Positions 51,255-62,281 of a stretch of 64,000 bases of DNA are shown here, piece after piece. Numbering within the stretch: position 1 is the first letter of the stretch; the number at the start of each line of letters is the position of its first letter. The stretch comes from Martelella radicis (GTDB lineage Bacteria; Pseudomonadota; Alphaproteobacteria; Rhizobiales; Rhizobiaceae). The notes under the pieces were generated by a model. It searched no databases and was not told the origin of the DNA. It worked only from the letters and a program-made list of their open reading frames with translations. Location of the stretch: the NCBI RefSeq assembly GCF_014196625.1, contig NZ_JACIDZ010000002.1, positions 1 to 64,000 of the forward strand, read 5' to 3'. Position numbers and translations under genes: made by a program.

Positions 51255-51659
51255 ATGTCAGGCCTGTTTTTCTTTCCCTATGTGACGAGCGCCATCGGCG
51301 TATTGCTTGGGGTTTACCTTACCAATGAACTGCGGGAATATGACCGCCGGGACTATTTCCTGCGCGCCTGCTTCATCTTCGTGATCAATCTGGTGATTTC
51401 CTATCTTCTGGAATACGCCTTCCCGCGCGAGGCGATCGGCGCCAATGGCATGGCGCTCTCGACCGCCTATTACATGGGCCTGTCGATCTATGCCGTGGTT
51501 CCGGGGCTTGCCTTCGGTCGGTTCACCGCGTTTCGCGCCCGCAATATGGGCCACGACAAGTCGGTCGCCTATTGGAGCGCGATCCCCTTCGTGTTCATCT
51601 ATTTCATGGTGGTCGCCCACAAGCGCGAGCATCATGCCACGCCGCGCACCGCCGGCTGA
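51255..51659 (+). CDS. Small four-helix membrane protein of unknown function
   Basis: A 134-residue protein with about four membrane helices (near 5-22, 38-58, 72-92 and 104-122) and short polar loops (NELREYDRRDYFLR; FRARNMGHDKS). I do not recognise a family. GAGGAGGAG precedes the ATG at 51255, and a strong terminator follows, so it is a single-gene transcript. Codon bias is like its neighbours. Confidence 0.75.
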   Translation: MSGLFFFPYVTSAIGVLLGVYLTNELREYDRRDYFLRACFIFVINLVISYLLEYAFPREAIGANGMALSTAYYMGLSIYAVVPGLAFGRFTAFRARNMGHDKSVAYWSAIPFVFIYFMVVAHKREHHATPRTAG

Positions 51660-51684
51660 ACACGCCAGAATACCTTGATCTGCC

Positions 51685-51717
51685 AACCGCGCGCCAACCG
51701 GCGCGCGGTTTTGTTTT
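51685..51717 (+). terminator. Rho-independent terminator
   Basis: AACCGCGCGCC (51685-51695) pairs perfectly with GGCGCGCGGTT (51700-51710) around AACC, followed by TTGTTTT. Confidence 0.92.
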
Positions 51718-51897
51718 ACGCCAAGGCGGGCGGGCTCCCTGCCCACAATGCAGTTCGGCGCTTGATTTTCGCGCCGCAGATGCCTTCAATGTCAAAAAAG
51801 CGTTCGACTTCGCCGGCATGATTGAACAGAATCATATTCAATCGTTTTAAAAGGCGCTATAAGCGCGAAACCCAAGCATTTTCAGGGAGCCATCGAC

Positions 51898-53523
51898 ATG
51901 AATGCCCTCATCACGTCCCTCAAGGAAACCGCGACGCGCACCGACGCCACGGATTTGCGCGCGGCCTTTGCCGCCGATGCGGCCCGGTTTGACAGGTTCA
52001 GCCTGCGGTTCGAAGACCTGCTCATGGATTTCTCCAAGATCGCCGTCAATGACGAGGTCCTGTCCGGGCTCGTCAAGCTTGCCGGGGAGAAGGGCGTAGC
52101 CGAAAAACGCGCGGCAATGTTTGCCGGTGAGAAGATCAACATCACCGAAGACCGCGCCGTCCTGCACACGGCATTGCGCAACCGCGCCAACACGCCGGTG
52201 ATGGTGGACGGCGAGGATGTGATGCCCGCCGTCAACCAGGTGCTGGAAGCGATGGGCGAGTTCTCCGAGGGCATACGCTCGGGAAGCATCAAGGGCGCCA
52301 CCGGCAAGGCCTTCACCGATGTGGTCAATATCGGCATCGGCGGATCGGACCTCGGTCCGGCCATGACCACGCTCGCGCTTGCGCCCTATCATGACGGCCC
52401 GCGGCTTCACTACGTCTCCAACATCGACGGCGCCCATATCGCCGATACGATTGCCGGGCTCGATCCGGAAACGACGCTGTTCATCGTCGCCTCCAAGACG
52501 TTTACCACGATCGAGACCATGACCAACGCCAAGACGGCGCGCAAGTTCATTGCCGGCGCGCTCGGCGAAGAGGCTGTCGGCCACCATTTCTGCGCGGTCT
52601 CCACCGCCCTCGACAAGGTTGACGATTTCGGTATCGATCAGTCTCGCGTCTTCGGCTTCTGGGACTGGGTCGGCGGGCGCTACTCGATCTGGTCGGCAAT
52701 CGGCCTGCCGCTGATGATCGCGATCGGGCAGAAGAATTTCGGGGCGTTTCTCGACGGCGCCCATGCGATGGACAATCATTTCCGGGAAGCGCCGGTCACC
52801 GAGAACCTGCCCTTCATGCTCGGCCTCATCGGCTATTACCAGCGCGTCGTCCTCGGCTACCCGTCGCGCGCCGTCATCCCCTACGACCAGCGCATGTCGC
52901 GCTTTGCAGCCTATCTGCAGCAGCTTGACATGGAGAGCAACGGCAAGTCGGTCACCATTGAATCCGAGGATGTCACCGCGCCGACCGGACCGATCGTCTG
53001 GGGCGAGCCCGGCACCAATGGCCAGCATGCCTTCTTCCAGCTTCTCCATCAGGGCACCAATGTGATCCCGATCGAATTCATGATCGCCGCGAATGGTCAT
53101 GAGAAGGATTTGCGCCACCAGCACCAGCTTCTGATGGCGAATTGCCTCGCCCAGTCGGAAGCCCTGATGAAGGGCCGCACGCTCGAGGAGGCAAAGGCCC
53201 AGCTTCTCGACAAGGGCATGGAAGCAGAAAAGGCGGAGCAGATCGCGCCGCACCGGGTCTTTACCGGAAACCGGCCGTCGATCACCTTCGTCTATGATGT
53301 GCTGACGCCCTACGCTCTTGGCCGGATGATCGCACTTTACGAGCATCGCGTCTTCGTCGAGGGCGTTCTGTTCGGCATCAACTCCTTCGACCAATGGGGC
53401 GTGGAGCTTGGCAAGGAGCTTGCGACAGGTCTACTGCCCGTCGTCTCGGGCGACGAGAGCGCCGAGGGCCACGACTCCTCGACCAGGGGGCTCGTTGCAG
53501 CCCTTCTTGCTGCCGCCAACTGA
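51898..53523 (+). CDS. pgi: Glucose-6-phosphate isomerase
   Basis: A 541-residue sugar isomerase of glycolysis and gluconeogenesis. Signatures are [18 protein letters not shown], the phosphate site [33 protein letters not shown] (PGI signature 1 region) and the C-terminal [17 protein letters not shown], with the catalytic His/Glu in [21 protein letters not shown] lies 8 bp before the ATG. It links the galactose and glucose flux of the nearby gal genes with central metabolism, though it is not in the same operon. Confidence 0.97.
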   Translation: MNALITSLKETATRTDATDLRAAFAADAARFDRFSLRFEDLLMDFSKIAVNDEVLSGLVKLAGEKGVAEKRAAMFAGEKINITEDRAVLHTALRNRANTPVMVDGEDVMPAVNQVLEAMGEFSEGIRSGSIKGATGKAFTDVVNIGIGGSDLGPAMTTLALAPYHDGPRLHYVSNIDGAHIADTIAGLDPETTLFIVASKTFTTIETMTNAKTARKFIAGALGEEAVGHHFCAVSTALDKVDDFGIDQSRVFGFWDWVGGRYSIWSAIGLPLMIAIGQKNFGAFLDGAHAMDNHFREAPVTENLPFMLGLIGYYQRVVLGYPSRAVIPYDQRMSRFAAYLQQLDMESNGKSVTIESEDVTAPTGPIVWGEPGTNGQHAFFQLLHQGTNVIPIEFMIAANGHEKDLRHQHQLLMANCLAQSEALMKGRTLEEAKAQLLDKGMEAEKAEQIAPHRVFTGNRPSITFVYDVLTPYALGRMIALYEHRVFVEGVLFGINSFDQWGVELGKELATGLLPVVSGDESAEGHDSSTRGLVAALLAAAN

Positions 53524-53617
53524 GTTGGCGCGCGTCCGGCGATCGGGACTGGCCGCCTGACCACAAGCCGGCCTTGTTCAATGGCGATGCGGGTGAGCCG
53601 CAATGTCTATCGATAGA

Positions 53618-53651
53618 AAAAGCCGCGGCGGATAAACCGGCCGCGGCTTTT
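53618..53651. terminator. Bidirectional terminator after pgi
   Basis: AAAAGCCGCGG (53618-53628) and CCGCGGCTTTT (53641-53651) are perfectly complementary, with T runs on both strands, between convergent pgi and the acidic membrane-protein gene. Confidence 0.9.
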
Positions 53652-53758
53652 CGTTTGTTTGCTTCTGCGCCAGGATTGATCGAGAAAAGCCGACACGACT
53701 GCCGGCCCCTGCTTTTCGCCCGACACTCCGGAGCGCTTCCGGGAAAAGCGGAGACGCT

Positions 53759-55705
53759 TTAATTCCCGCTGTTAATGTCGCCAAGCGCCCGCCATTCCTG
53801 AATGGCGCGGTCGAAGATCGCCATGCCGGTCGTGCCCTTTTCAAGCGTCAGCAGCGCCCGGCGACCATTGCGGTAGGTGACCGGAATATCGATCCAGTTT
53901 CGATCGCCAAGTAGCGCAAGGTTCTGCGCGCGCGCCTGGTCGAAATCGTTGAGCGCCAGCATGTAGAGGTCATCGGTGATCTTCGCGGAGACGGCGATCA
54001 ACGGGTCGCCTCGCGCGGCCTCGGTGCCTTTCATCGAAATCCGCTGGACATTGTCGATCGCGCCGCCTTCGAAATTATCATCGAGTGTGAAGGCGATATC
54101 GATCAGATGGCTTGCCGGCAGCGATGGATCGTCGTTGCGCCGGAAGGTCAGCACCCCCGAAAGGCCGGCATCGGGCACGCTGATGACGCCCTCGACCACC
54201 GGTTCGGAGACGGCCGTGCCGGTGTTTTCCTGCTTGAGCTCCCATTCGACAGTGCCCTGGAAGGCCGATGGCACGGATTGGCCGAGCTGCTCCTCGTAGA
54301 GATACATTTTCTGTGCAGCACCCACCGGCGGCGCCGGATCGGCGGTCTGAGCGGTGGACGCCGTTTCCGGCGCGGTCGAGGCAGAAGTCTGATTGGCGAC
54401 AGAGCGCGCCGGGCCGGAGGCGGCGCCTTCGGCAGGAAGCCCCTCATCGACCTCGGTTCCATCAGGCAGGAGCCTTTGCGTATAGGGCTTGGCGTTGTCC
54501 GCCACTTCCGCCTCTTCCGGCTCAGCCGTCTGCTCAACGGTTGTTGCGGGCGGCTGCTCGGTTTCGGCCGTGGTCGGCTGCTGATCGGCGGGCGAAATCG
54601 CCGCGACAATGCTGTCCCGGTTGATCCAGGCGAAAATGCCGCCGACAACCAGAACAAGCGCGACAACAACCGCTCCGGCTATCAGAACGATCCGGCGACG
54701 CCCGTCAGTCTCTGCGTCTTCGAAGCCTCCCTGGGCCGGGTTTCCGCTCAATTCGTCGTAGTCGTCAAAGCCCTCGCCGGGCTCCTCCGGCTCAAGCCCG
54801 AGCAGGCTGTCGACATGCGCCCAGTCCTTTTCCGGCACCGAACGGCGCGGCGGCGGCGGCGCTGCCTCGAAACCGCCGGCCTTCGCCGTGGTGGCCTCGA
54901 ACTGCCAATCGTCTTCGGGCTCGCGTCTTGCATCGTCCCAGGTCCCGGCGTCCTCGTCAGGCTCGACGACAACGGTCCCGGCCTCGGTTTCGAGCGGCTC
55001 GTCGGTTACATCATAGCTGTAGGCCTCTTCATCTTCGCCCTCTTCCTCATATTCGACACGGTCAGGCGTGTGGACGAGTTCGAAGGTCGCGCCATGCAGC
55101 ATGTTGCGCGGTCCGGCTTCCGCTGCCTCTGGGCGCGTATCGTCTTCCACCCAACCGTCGGCAACGGTTTCATGGGCGTAATCCGGCCTTTCCGGCTCGC
55201 CATGGACGTGGTCTTCGTCGACCGGCTCTTCGGCGTAGGACTGACCATGAACACCGGCGGCGTCCGGCTCTTCTTCGGGATAGGAGGCATCGGAGGCGCC
55301 TCGATCGTCAGCGGGCTCGCCATCATGCGAGGCCGCGTCGTCCTGCCATGCAGATCGAGTTTCATCGGGCCCAGGCGCCGGCTGATCTTCGTGTTCTGGG
55401 GCAGGCTCTTCAGCCGGAACACCCTCAGGCGGGGCTTCCGTGCGTTCCTCAGCAACAGGCTCTTCGGCGGGCGTCTCGTCGCCCGGCGGCAGGGCTTCGG
55501 CGAATTCGCTCTCGACCTCGGCGATTGCCGCGTCGATCTTGTCGATCTGCCGTTTTATCAGCGCTTCCGGCGGGGGCGGAGACATGTTCTCCATCTGCCG
55601 GATGACGGCGGAGCGCGCCTTCTCGTAAACGCGCGCGCGCAACTCCGGAGATTGTTCCGGAAGGCCCTCGACGGCACGTCGAATGACTGCTGTGAAATCC
55701 GCCAT
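53759..55705 (-). CDS. Large acidic single-pass membrane protein of unknown function
   Basis: A 648-residue protein. Residues 1-70 are helical and regular (RARVYEKARSAVIRQMENMS). Residues 75-335 are disordered, very rich in Glu, Asp and Pro. One membrane helix lies at 338-361 (VLIAGAVVVALVLVVGGIFA), followed by a Thr/Glu/Pro linker and a C-terminal domain from about 470 (LYEEQLGQSVPSAFQGTVEW; WIDIPVTYRNGRRALLTLEK). The acidic half should face the cytoplasm and the folded domain the periplasm. I do not know its role. AGGGG precedes the ATG. It is 51 bp downstream of purA. Confidence 0.8.
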   Translation of the reverse strand: MADFTAVIRRAVEGLPEQSPELRARVYEKARSAVIRQMENMSPPPPEALIKRQIDKIDAAIAEVESEFAEALPPGDETPAEEPVAEERTEAPPEGVPAEEPAPEHEDQPAPGPDETRSAWQDDAASHDGEPADDRGASDASYPEEEPDAAGVHGQSYAEEPVDEDHVHGEPERPDYAHETVADGWVEDDTRPEAAEAGPRNMLHGATFELVHTPDRVEYEEEGEDEEAYSYDVTDEPLETEAGTVVVEPDEDAGTWDDARREPEDDWQFEATTAKAGGFEAAPPPPRRSVPEKDWAHVDSLLGLEPEEPGEGFDDYDELSGNPAQGGFEDAETDGRRRIVLIAGAVVVALVLVVGGIFAWINRDSIVAAISPADQQPTTAETEQPPATTVEQTAEPEEAEVADNAKPYTQRLLPDGTEVDEGLPAEGAASGPARSVANQTSASTAPETASTAQTADPAPPVGAAQKMYLYEEQLGQSVPSAFQGTVEWELKQENTGTAVSEPVVEGVISVPDAGLSGVLTFRRNDDPSLPASHLIDIAFTLDDNFEGGAIDNVQRISMKGTEAARGDPLIAVSAKITDDLYMLALNDFDQARAQNLALLGDRNWIDIPVTYRNGRRALLTLEKGTTGMAIFDRAIQEWRALGDINSGN

Positions 55706-55756
55706 TTATTACCCCTATTGTGCGGGTTATTCCCGCAACAATACTATGATTTTTGC

Positions 55757-57055
<1,299 letters not shown>

Positions 57056-57273
57056 TTTACCTACCTAGAAACGAAGCCTTGCCTGCGGCTGAACCGCAGC
57101 ATCTATAACCACCCACGACCTATATTGCGATCCCCTCGGCCCGCAAGCCCGCAAAATTTTCGCGTGACAGCGGCAGCGGCGCCGGATTAAGGCGGGAGCG
57201 CCTAAAAAAACGCCATCCCCTTTTCCTTCGTGAAACATGAACCAGGGATGAGCCAATAACAGGGACTGTGGCC

Positions 57274-58164
57274 ATGCAATGGCGAGCCTACATGCTTTTG
57301 ACGATTACCACGCTTTTTTGGGGCGGCAACGTGACGGTGGGCAAGCTTGCGGTCGGCCATGTCTCGCCAATGGTGATGAATTCGATGCGCTGGGGCATTG
57401 CCTTTGTGGTGATCTCGGCCTTTGCCATGCCGCAGTTCCGCCGTGACTGGCCGGTGATCCGCAAGAACTGGCCGCTGCTCTTCGCCTATGGCGCCGTCGG
57501 TTTTGCCGCCTTCAACGCCTTCCTCTATTCCGGGCTCCGCTTCACCTCCGCCATTAACGGCGCGATCGACCAGGCGGCCATTCCGTTCCTGATCTTCGTG
57601 CTCAACTTCCTGTTCTTCCGCGTGCGCGCCTCCGCAGCCCAGCTCGTCGGCTTTGCTCTGACGCTTGCGGGCGTAGCCGTGACGGTGTCCCATGGCGAAC
57701 TCTCCCGCCTGCTCGGTCTCGAGATCAATTTCGGTGATTTTCTGGTTTTGATGGCGGTGCTTTGCTATTCGCTCTACACGGTCAACCTGCGTTACAAGCC
57801 ACAGCTTGACTGGCGGGCCATGGCCATGGCCTGCTTCTTCGGTGCGTTCCTCGCCTCACTGCCGATGCTGGCGGGTGAGTTTGCACTTGGCGAGGCCATG
57901 TTGCCGCATGATCTCATCGGCTTCGGCGTGATCGTCTTCATCTCCCTGTTTCCCTCGCTCGCCTCCCAGATCATGTTCATCCGCGGCGTGGAGCTGATCG
58001 GCCCGAACAGGGCCGGATTGTTCATCAACCTCATTCCGGTATTCGGCACGGTCCTTGCCGTCGTCATCCTCGGCGAAAGTCCGGAAGGCTTCCATGCCGT
58101 CGCCTTTGCGCTTGCCATCGGCGGCATTGCGCTTGCGGAATGGGGAAAACCGAAAGAGGCCTGA
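57274..58164 (+). CDS. DMT superfamily transporter (EamA domains)
   Basis: A 296-residue permease with about ten membrane helices in two EamA repeats. Helix one region is LLTITTLFWGGNVTVGKLAV, the second repeat starts near GDFLVLMAVLCYSLYTVNLR, and LIPVFGTVLAVVILGESPEG is the family's end signature. Members export amino acids or metabolites; the substrate is unknown. The ATG at 57274 has AGGGA 8 bp upstream; a GTG at 57268 is the alternative. Confidence 0.92.
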   Translation: MQWRAYMLLTITTLFWGGNVTVGKLAVGHVSPMVMNSMRWGIAFVVISAFAMPQFRRDWPVIRKNWPLLFAYGAVGFAAFNAFLYSGLRFTSAINGAIDQAAIPFLIFVLNFLFFRVRASAAQLVGFALTLAGVAVTVSHGELSRLLGLEINFGDFLVLMAVLCYSLYTVNLRYKPQLDWRAMAMACFFGAFLASLPMLAGEFALGEAMLPHDLIGFGVIVFISLFPSLASQIMFIRGVELIGPNRAGLFINLIPVFGTVLAVVILGESPEGFHAVAFALAIGGIALAEWGKPKEA

Positions 58165-58290
58165 AGCGCGCGCAAAAAGGCAGCGGACGGAACACAAAAC
58201 GATGCTTTTGCCCGCATGACGTTTTTCCTACACCTGTGTTGAAGCCGCCCGAAGGGATGCGGCGGGGAACAACAAGACAGGTTGATCGAC

Positions 58291-59091
58291 ATGGCCAAGC
58301 GCTTCTACTGGAATGAACTGACAAGCCCGGAATTCAGCGCTCTGGACCCGGCGACAACCGTCGCCATCCTGCCGCTCGCCTCCACCGAGCAGCACGGCCC
58401 GCATTTGCCGGTCGCAACCGATGTGGCCATCGCCCAGGGCATGCTCGGCACGCTTCAGGAGAACCTTCCCGAACACCTCAACGTCCTGGTTCTGCCCGTC
58501 CAGGAAATCGGCAAGGCCAACGAGCATATCCACGGCCCCGGCACGCTCTCCTTCGGCGCGGACCTCCTGATTCCCGCCTGGACGACGATCGGCGAAAAGG
58601 TTGCCGCCGCCGGCCTGCGCAAGATCATCATGGTCAACAGCCATGGCGGCAATCTCGACATCATGAGCATCGTCTCGCGCGAGATGCGCGTGCGCTTCAA
58701 CATGGTTGCCGTTGCCACCCAATGGGCCCGTTTCGGTTCGCCGGAAGGCATGATCAGCGAGGAGGAGCGCACCTATGGCATTCACGGCGGCGAGGTCGAG
58801 ACCTCGCTGATGCTTCACTTCCGACCGGAACTCGTGAAGATGGAGAATGCCGAGAATTTCGTGTCGCTGGCCAAGTGGCAGAAGGAAAACACCCGCCGCC
58901 TGCAGCCGACGCCGCCCAATGCGCTGGCCTGGATCGCCCATGACCTCAACCCCAAGGGCGCGCTCGGCAACGCCGCGATTGCTACGGCGGAAAAGGGCGC
59001 GGCCATCGCGCAACACCAGATCGCCGGTTTCATCGAACTGATCGAGGATGTGGTCGCCTATCCGCTCGACAAGCTTTACACGCCGAGTTGA
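58291..59091 (+). CDS. Creatininase family protein
   Basis: A 266-residue metal-dependent amidohydrolase. The zinc ligands are expected in STEQHGPHLPVATD (Glu and His) and in MVNSHGGNLDIMS, with Glu in GIHGGEVETSLML. The family includes creatinine amidohydrolases and enzymes acting on cyclic amides; the exact substrate cannot be read. The ATG at 58291 has a weak ribosome site. It lies 126 bp after the DMT gene, possibly co-transcribed. Confidence 0.9.
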   Translation: MAKRFYWNELTSPEFSALDPATTVAILPLASTEQHGPHLPVATDVAIAQGMLGTLQENLPEHLNVLVLPVQEIGKANEHIHGPGTLSFGADLLIPAWTTIGEKVAAAGLRKIIMVNSHGGNLDIMSIVSREMRVRFNMVAVATQWARFGSPEGMISEEERTYGIHGGEVETSLMLHFRPELVKMENAENFVSLAKWQKENTRRLQPTPPNALAWIAHDLNPKGALGNAAIATAEKGAAIAQHQIAGFIELIEDVVAYPLDKLYTPS

Positions 59092-59100
59092 GCATGGCTT

Positions 59101-59220
59101 TTTTTGAGACGAAAATTCTCCCTCGAAAACAAAATTATTTTTTCTTTATAAAAATCAAATTTAACACATAAAAATAATATATATTTTCATATATTAAATT
59201 ATACTCCTTCCTAAACGGAG
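59101..59220. other. AT-rich stretch marking an acquired insert
   Basis: Counting bases gives 25 G+C of 120 (21%), against a strongly GC-rich background. It runs up to the ribosome site of the alpha/beta-hydrolase gene and contains long A and T runs that could serve as a promoter or a nucleoid-protein binding region. No repeats or attachment sites are visible at its edges. Confidence 0.8.
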
Positions 59221-59228
59221 GGGATAAT

Positions 59229-60047
59229 ATGTATCACGTTGTTTTCGTACATGGCGTATCTGTGAGGAAAATTCCAGGCAGTGATTCATATGATAAAGCA
59301 AAGGCGCTGCGACATAAGCTATTCTCGAAACACTGCTTCCGAGGGAGCGCAACGGCATATTACGATCCATATTGGGGCGGCGACGCAGCAGACCTGGATT
59401 TAGACGGCATATTCCTGGATATGCCTTATGGGAATACCCTCGGGGGAGCCGACGCTGGTGAAGCCGTGAGAAGCATGACAGAAATCTGGGCCGAAAGACT
59501 AACCAACTCACTCACGCCTGCGATCGCCATTTTCCTCGGAGACGCCTTTGTCTATTTCCACGATAGTCCACGCAGGGAAAGAATACTCGAAGTCGTCAGA
59601 TATGACTTAATAAGAGCGGCCAAGGGCGCACACGAAGATGGCGGCCCGCTGGTTTTGGTCGGACACTCTCAAGGCGCCAACATCCTTTATGATATCCTCA
59701 GCGTCCCTCAGGAAATCGACTCTCTTAGTGAGGAATTGGGGTTCAGGTTTCAGCCTGACCTCTTTCTTTCTGTTGGCACTCAACTCGGGCTTTTCGAGGA
59801 ACTCAATCTGTTCAAAAGCAGCAGGTCTGGAGTGGCACCTCGTCTGACTTCAGTCAAGAAATGGTGGCATGTCTACAATCGCGCAGACGTGCTTTCATTC
59901 GCTGCGGAAGGAATATTCGAGGGTGTCGAGCAATTCAGTATTGACACAGGGGCAGATCTTTCCGAGGCGCATGGCTCATACTTCGACAGGCCGATTTTCT
60001 TTCAACAACTCAGAAAACAACTAGAAATTTCCGGCCTGGTACAGTGA
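59229..60047 (+). CDS. Alpha/beta-hydrolase, probably horizontally acquired
   Basis: A 272-residue serine hydrolase. The first strand and oxyanion region is HVVFVHGVSV; the nucleophile elbow VLVGHSQGANILYD holds S147, and likely partners are D220 in YNRADVLSF and H248 in SEAHGSYFD. No signal peptide is present. GGAGGGG precedes the ATG at 59229. Codons are AT-richer than in all neighbours, and a 21% GC stretch lies upstream, so it looks foreign. The substrate is unknown. It resembles cytoplasmic lipase/esterase-like hydrolases of uncharacterised accessory genes. Convergent with the LysR gene. Confidence 0.85.
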   Translation: MYHVVFVHGVSVRKIPGSDSYDKAKALRHKLFSKHCFRGSATAYYDPYWGGDAADLDLDGIFLDMPYGNTLGGADAGEAVRSMTEIWAERLTNSLTPAIAIFLGDAFVYFHDSPRRERILEVVRYDLIRAAKGAHEDGGPLVLVGHSQGANILYDILSVPQEIDSLSEELGFRFQPDLFLSVGTQLGLFEELNLFKSSRSGVAPRLTSVKKWWHVYNRADVLSFAAEGIFEGVEQFSIDTGADLSEAHGSYFDRPIFFQQLRKQLEISGLVQ

Positions 60048-60062
60048 AGCGGATATTCGATA

Positions 60063-61004
60063 TCAATGTGGCGCGGGCGGCAGGTGGTGCTTTTCCTGCA
60101 GCGTGTCGATGATGGCTGAGAGTTCCTTCAGCAGGTAGTCGACGAACAGGCTGCTTGCCGCATCCATCGGCGCGCGAGCGCGCGAGAACAGTTTCATCGG
60201 CTGATGGCGCACATGCGGATCGGCGAGCGGGCGGAAGGCCAGTTCGCCTTTCTGGCATTCGACATAGACGTCGAGCGGATTGAGGAAGGTCAGCCCCGTA
60301 CCCCGCTTGACCAGAGCTTTCAGCATCTCCGACGAGTTCGTCTCGACCACGGGCTCGATCGGCAGCGACAGCGGTGACAGCGCAAGGTTGATGACGTGGC
60401 GCAGGCTGGTGCCGGGCTGGGCAAGCACCAGCGGCTCCTGCACCATGTCGGACACGTTGACGCGCTCTTCCTGCGCCAGTCTGTGATCGGGCGGCATCAC
60501 TGCCCCGATCGGCACGTCGAAGGAGGCGAGGGTGCGGATGCCCGGCGTCGGCGGAATGTTGAAGCCGAGGCCGAGATCGACATCGCCGGTCAGTACATTG
60601 GCGATCGTGGTGGTGCCGCCATCGGATCTGAGATGGATGCGGATTCTTGGATTTTCGTCAACAAAACGGGCGATGATATCCGGCAGCGGCCCTGCGGCGA
60701 GGCCCACGGTTGCCACCAGCGTCACTTTTCCCGCCTGCGGCATTTTCAGCGCGCGGATGCGGGTTTCCAGCTTCTCGTAGCTCTTCAGAACCTCGCGAAT
60801 ATGCTCCACGCACATCTCGCCGGCCGCCGTCAGCCGTAAGCCGCGCGGCAGGCGCTCGAACAGAGGCGCGCCGAATTCCTCTTCCAGAGCAAGGATTTGC
60901 CGGTTGACGGCGGATGAGGCGACATTCAGCCGCTGGGCCGCCTTGCGGATCGAGCCGCAACGGGCGATCTCATCGATATATTGCAGTTTCCTCGAATGAA
61001 GCAT
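60063..61004 (-). CDS. LysR family transcriptional regulator
   Basis: A 313-residue regulator. The winged helix-turn-helix is at residues 1-62 (LQYIDEIARCGSIRKAAQRL, then NVASSAVNRQILALEEEFGA), and a periplasmic-binding-like effector domain follows from about 90. The ATG at 61004 fits the normal LysR start; the frame continues to 61103 without a better site. It is divergent from the NMT1-type ABC importer and probably controls it through the dyad at 61095-61124. Confidence 0.93.
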   Translation of the reverse strand: MLHSRKLQYIDEIARCGSIRKAAQRLNVASSAVNRQILALEEEFGAPLFERLPRGLRLTAAGEMCVEHIREVLKSYEKLETRIRALKMPQAGKVTLVATVGLAAGPLPDIIARFVDENPRIRIHLRSDGGTTTIANVLTGDVDLGLGFNIPPTPGIRTLASFDVPIGAVMPPDHRLAQEERVNVSDMVQEPLVLAQPGTSLRHVINLALSPLSLPIEPVVETNSSEMLKALVKRGTGLTFLNPLDVYVECQKGELAFRPLADPHVRHQPMKLFSRARAPMDAASSLFVDYLLKELSAIIDTLQEKHHLPPAPH

Positions 61005-61094
61005 GGGCGTAAACTCGTGGCGACAGGAGCCCGCGCTGACCAAATTTTGCGCAGTTCGATTACATTTATAACAATCGTGCCGGTTGTGCAAAAA

Positions 61095-61124
61095 AAGCAT
61101 CAATGCGGACGAAAATTGATGCTT
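61095..61124. promoter_or_regulatory. Dyad in the LysR/ABC divergent region
   Basis: AAGCATCAAT (61095-61104) and ATTGATGCTT (61115-61124) are perfect inverted 10-bp arms with a 10-bp spacer, about 75 bp before the binding-protein gene. The form suits a LysR-type regulator site; a hairpin in RNA is also possible. Confidence 0.6.
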
Positions 61125-61197
61125 CTCAAACAGCGGTGAAGCCGCTCAAATGCAAAAATCGGAAAGCTACACGACGAAAAGCGAAGGGGAATAGCTT

Positions 61198-62205
61198 ATG
61201 TCGACTACCTCAAAGACCGCCGCGCTCGCCGGTGCTGCCCTCATGGCAGCGGCCGCAACGCCTGCCTTTGCGCTGGACGAGGTCTCCTATGGCACCAACT
61301 GGCTGGCGCAGGCCGAGCATGGCGGCTTCTACCAGGCCGTTGCCGATGGCACCTATGAAAAATACGGGCTGGACGTCACCATCGTCCAGGGCGGTCCGCA
61401 GGCCGCCAACCGCGCGCTCCTGATCGCCGGCAAGGTCGATTTCTACATGGGTTCGCCGCAGGGCGAGCTTGACGCCGTGGTTGAGGACATTCCGCTGATC
61501 GACGTCGCCGCCATGTTCCAGAAGGACCCGCAGATCCTGATGGCGCACCCCGACCAGGGCATCGAGGAATTCGCCGATCTGGCCAAGCTGCCGACCATCT
61601 TCATGGGCAAGGACGGCTTCCTCTCCTACTTCCAGTGGATGAAGGCCAATTTCGAAGGCTTCGATGATGCCCAGTACAAGCCCTACACCTTCAACCCGGC
61701 GCCCTTCATCGCCGATCCGGAATCGGCCCAGCAGGGTTACCTGACCTCCGAGCCCTACTCGGTTGAAAAGGAAGCCGGCTGGACGCCGAAGGTCTTCCTT
61801 CTCGCCGACAGCGGCTATTCGCCCTATTCGACGATGATTACCGCCCAGAAGAAGCTGGTCGATGAAAACCCGGATCTGGTCCAGCGCTTCGTCGATGCCT
61901 CGATTACGGGCTGGTACAACTATCTCTACGGCGACAATGCTGCCGCCAACGAACTGATCAAGGCCGACAATCCGGAAATGACGGACGAGCAGATCAGCTA
62001 TTCCATCGAGAAGATGAAGGAATACGGCATCGTCGTCTCCGGCGACGCGGATGAAGGCGGCATCGGCTGCATCACCGACGCCCACTACAAGACCTTCTTC
62101 GACGACATGGTCGACATCGGCCTGTTCACGTCTGACGTCGATTACACCAAGGCCTTCACGACCGAGTTCGTCTGCAAGGGCGTTGGCATGGACCTGATGA
62201 AGTAA
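61198..62205 (+). CDS. NMT1/THI5-like ABC transporter substrate-binding protein
   Basis: A 335-residue periplasmic protein. The signal peptide (about 1-25, ending TPAFA) precedes an NMT1/SsuA-like fold: EVSYGTNWLAQAEHGGFYQA, YGLDVTIVQGGPQAANRALL and GKVDFYMGSPQGELDAV. Relatives bind taurine, nitrate, pyrimidines or thiamine precursors. AGGGGA lies 8 bp before the ATG at 61198. First gene of an operon with ATPase and permease. Confidence 0.93.
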   Translation: MSTTSKTAALAGAALMAAAATPAFALDEVSYGTNWLAQAEHGGFYQAVADGTYEKYGLDVTIVQGGPQAANRALLIAGKVDFYMGSPQGELDAVVEDIPLIDVAAMFQKDPQILMAHPDQGIEEFADLAKLPTIFMGKDGFLSYFQWMKANFEGFDDAQYKPYTFNPAPFIADPESAQQGYLTSEPYSVEKEAGWTPKVFLLADSGYSPYSTMITAQKKLVDENPDLVQRFVDASITGWYNYLYGDNAAANELIKADNPEMTDEQISYSIEKMKEYGIVVSGDADEGGIGCITDAHYKTFFDDMVDIGLFTSDVDYTKAFTTEFVCKGVGMDLMK

Positions 62206-62281
62206 GGCGAAGCCACACCGACACTCCGTTTCGCGTCACCCGGCGCGAAACGGCACCTTGAATTGAATGCAGGATAGCCGC

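Noticed and set aside
51847-53394. A 515-codon frame antisense to pgi
   Set aside because: Shadow of pgi; no ribosome site or domain.
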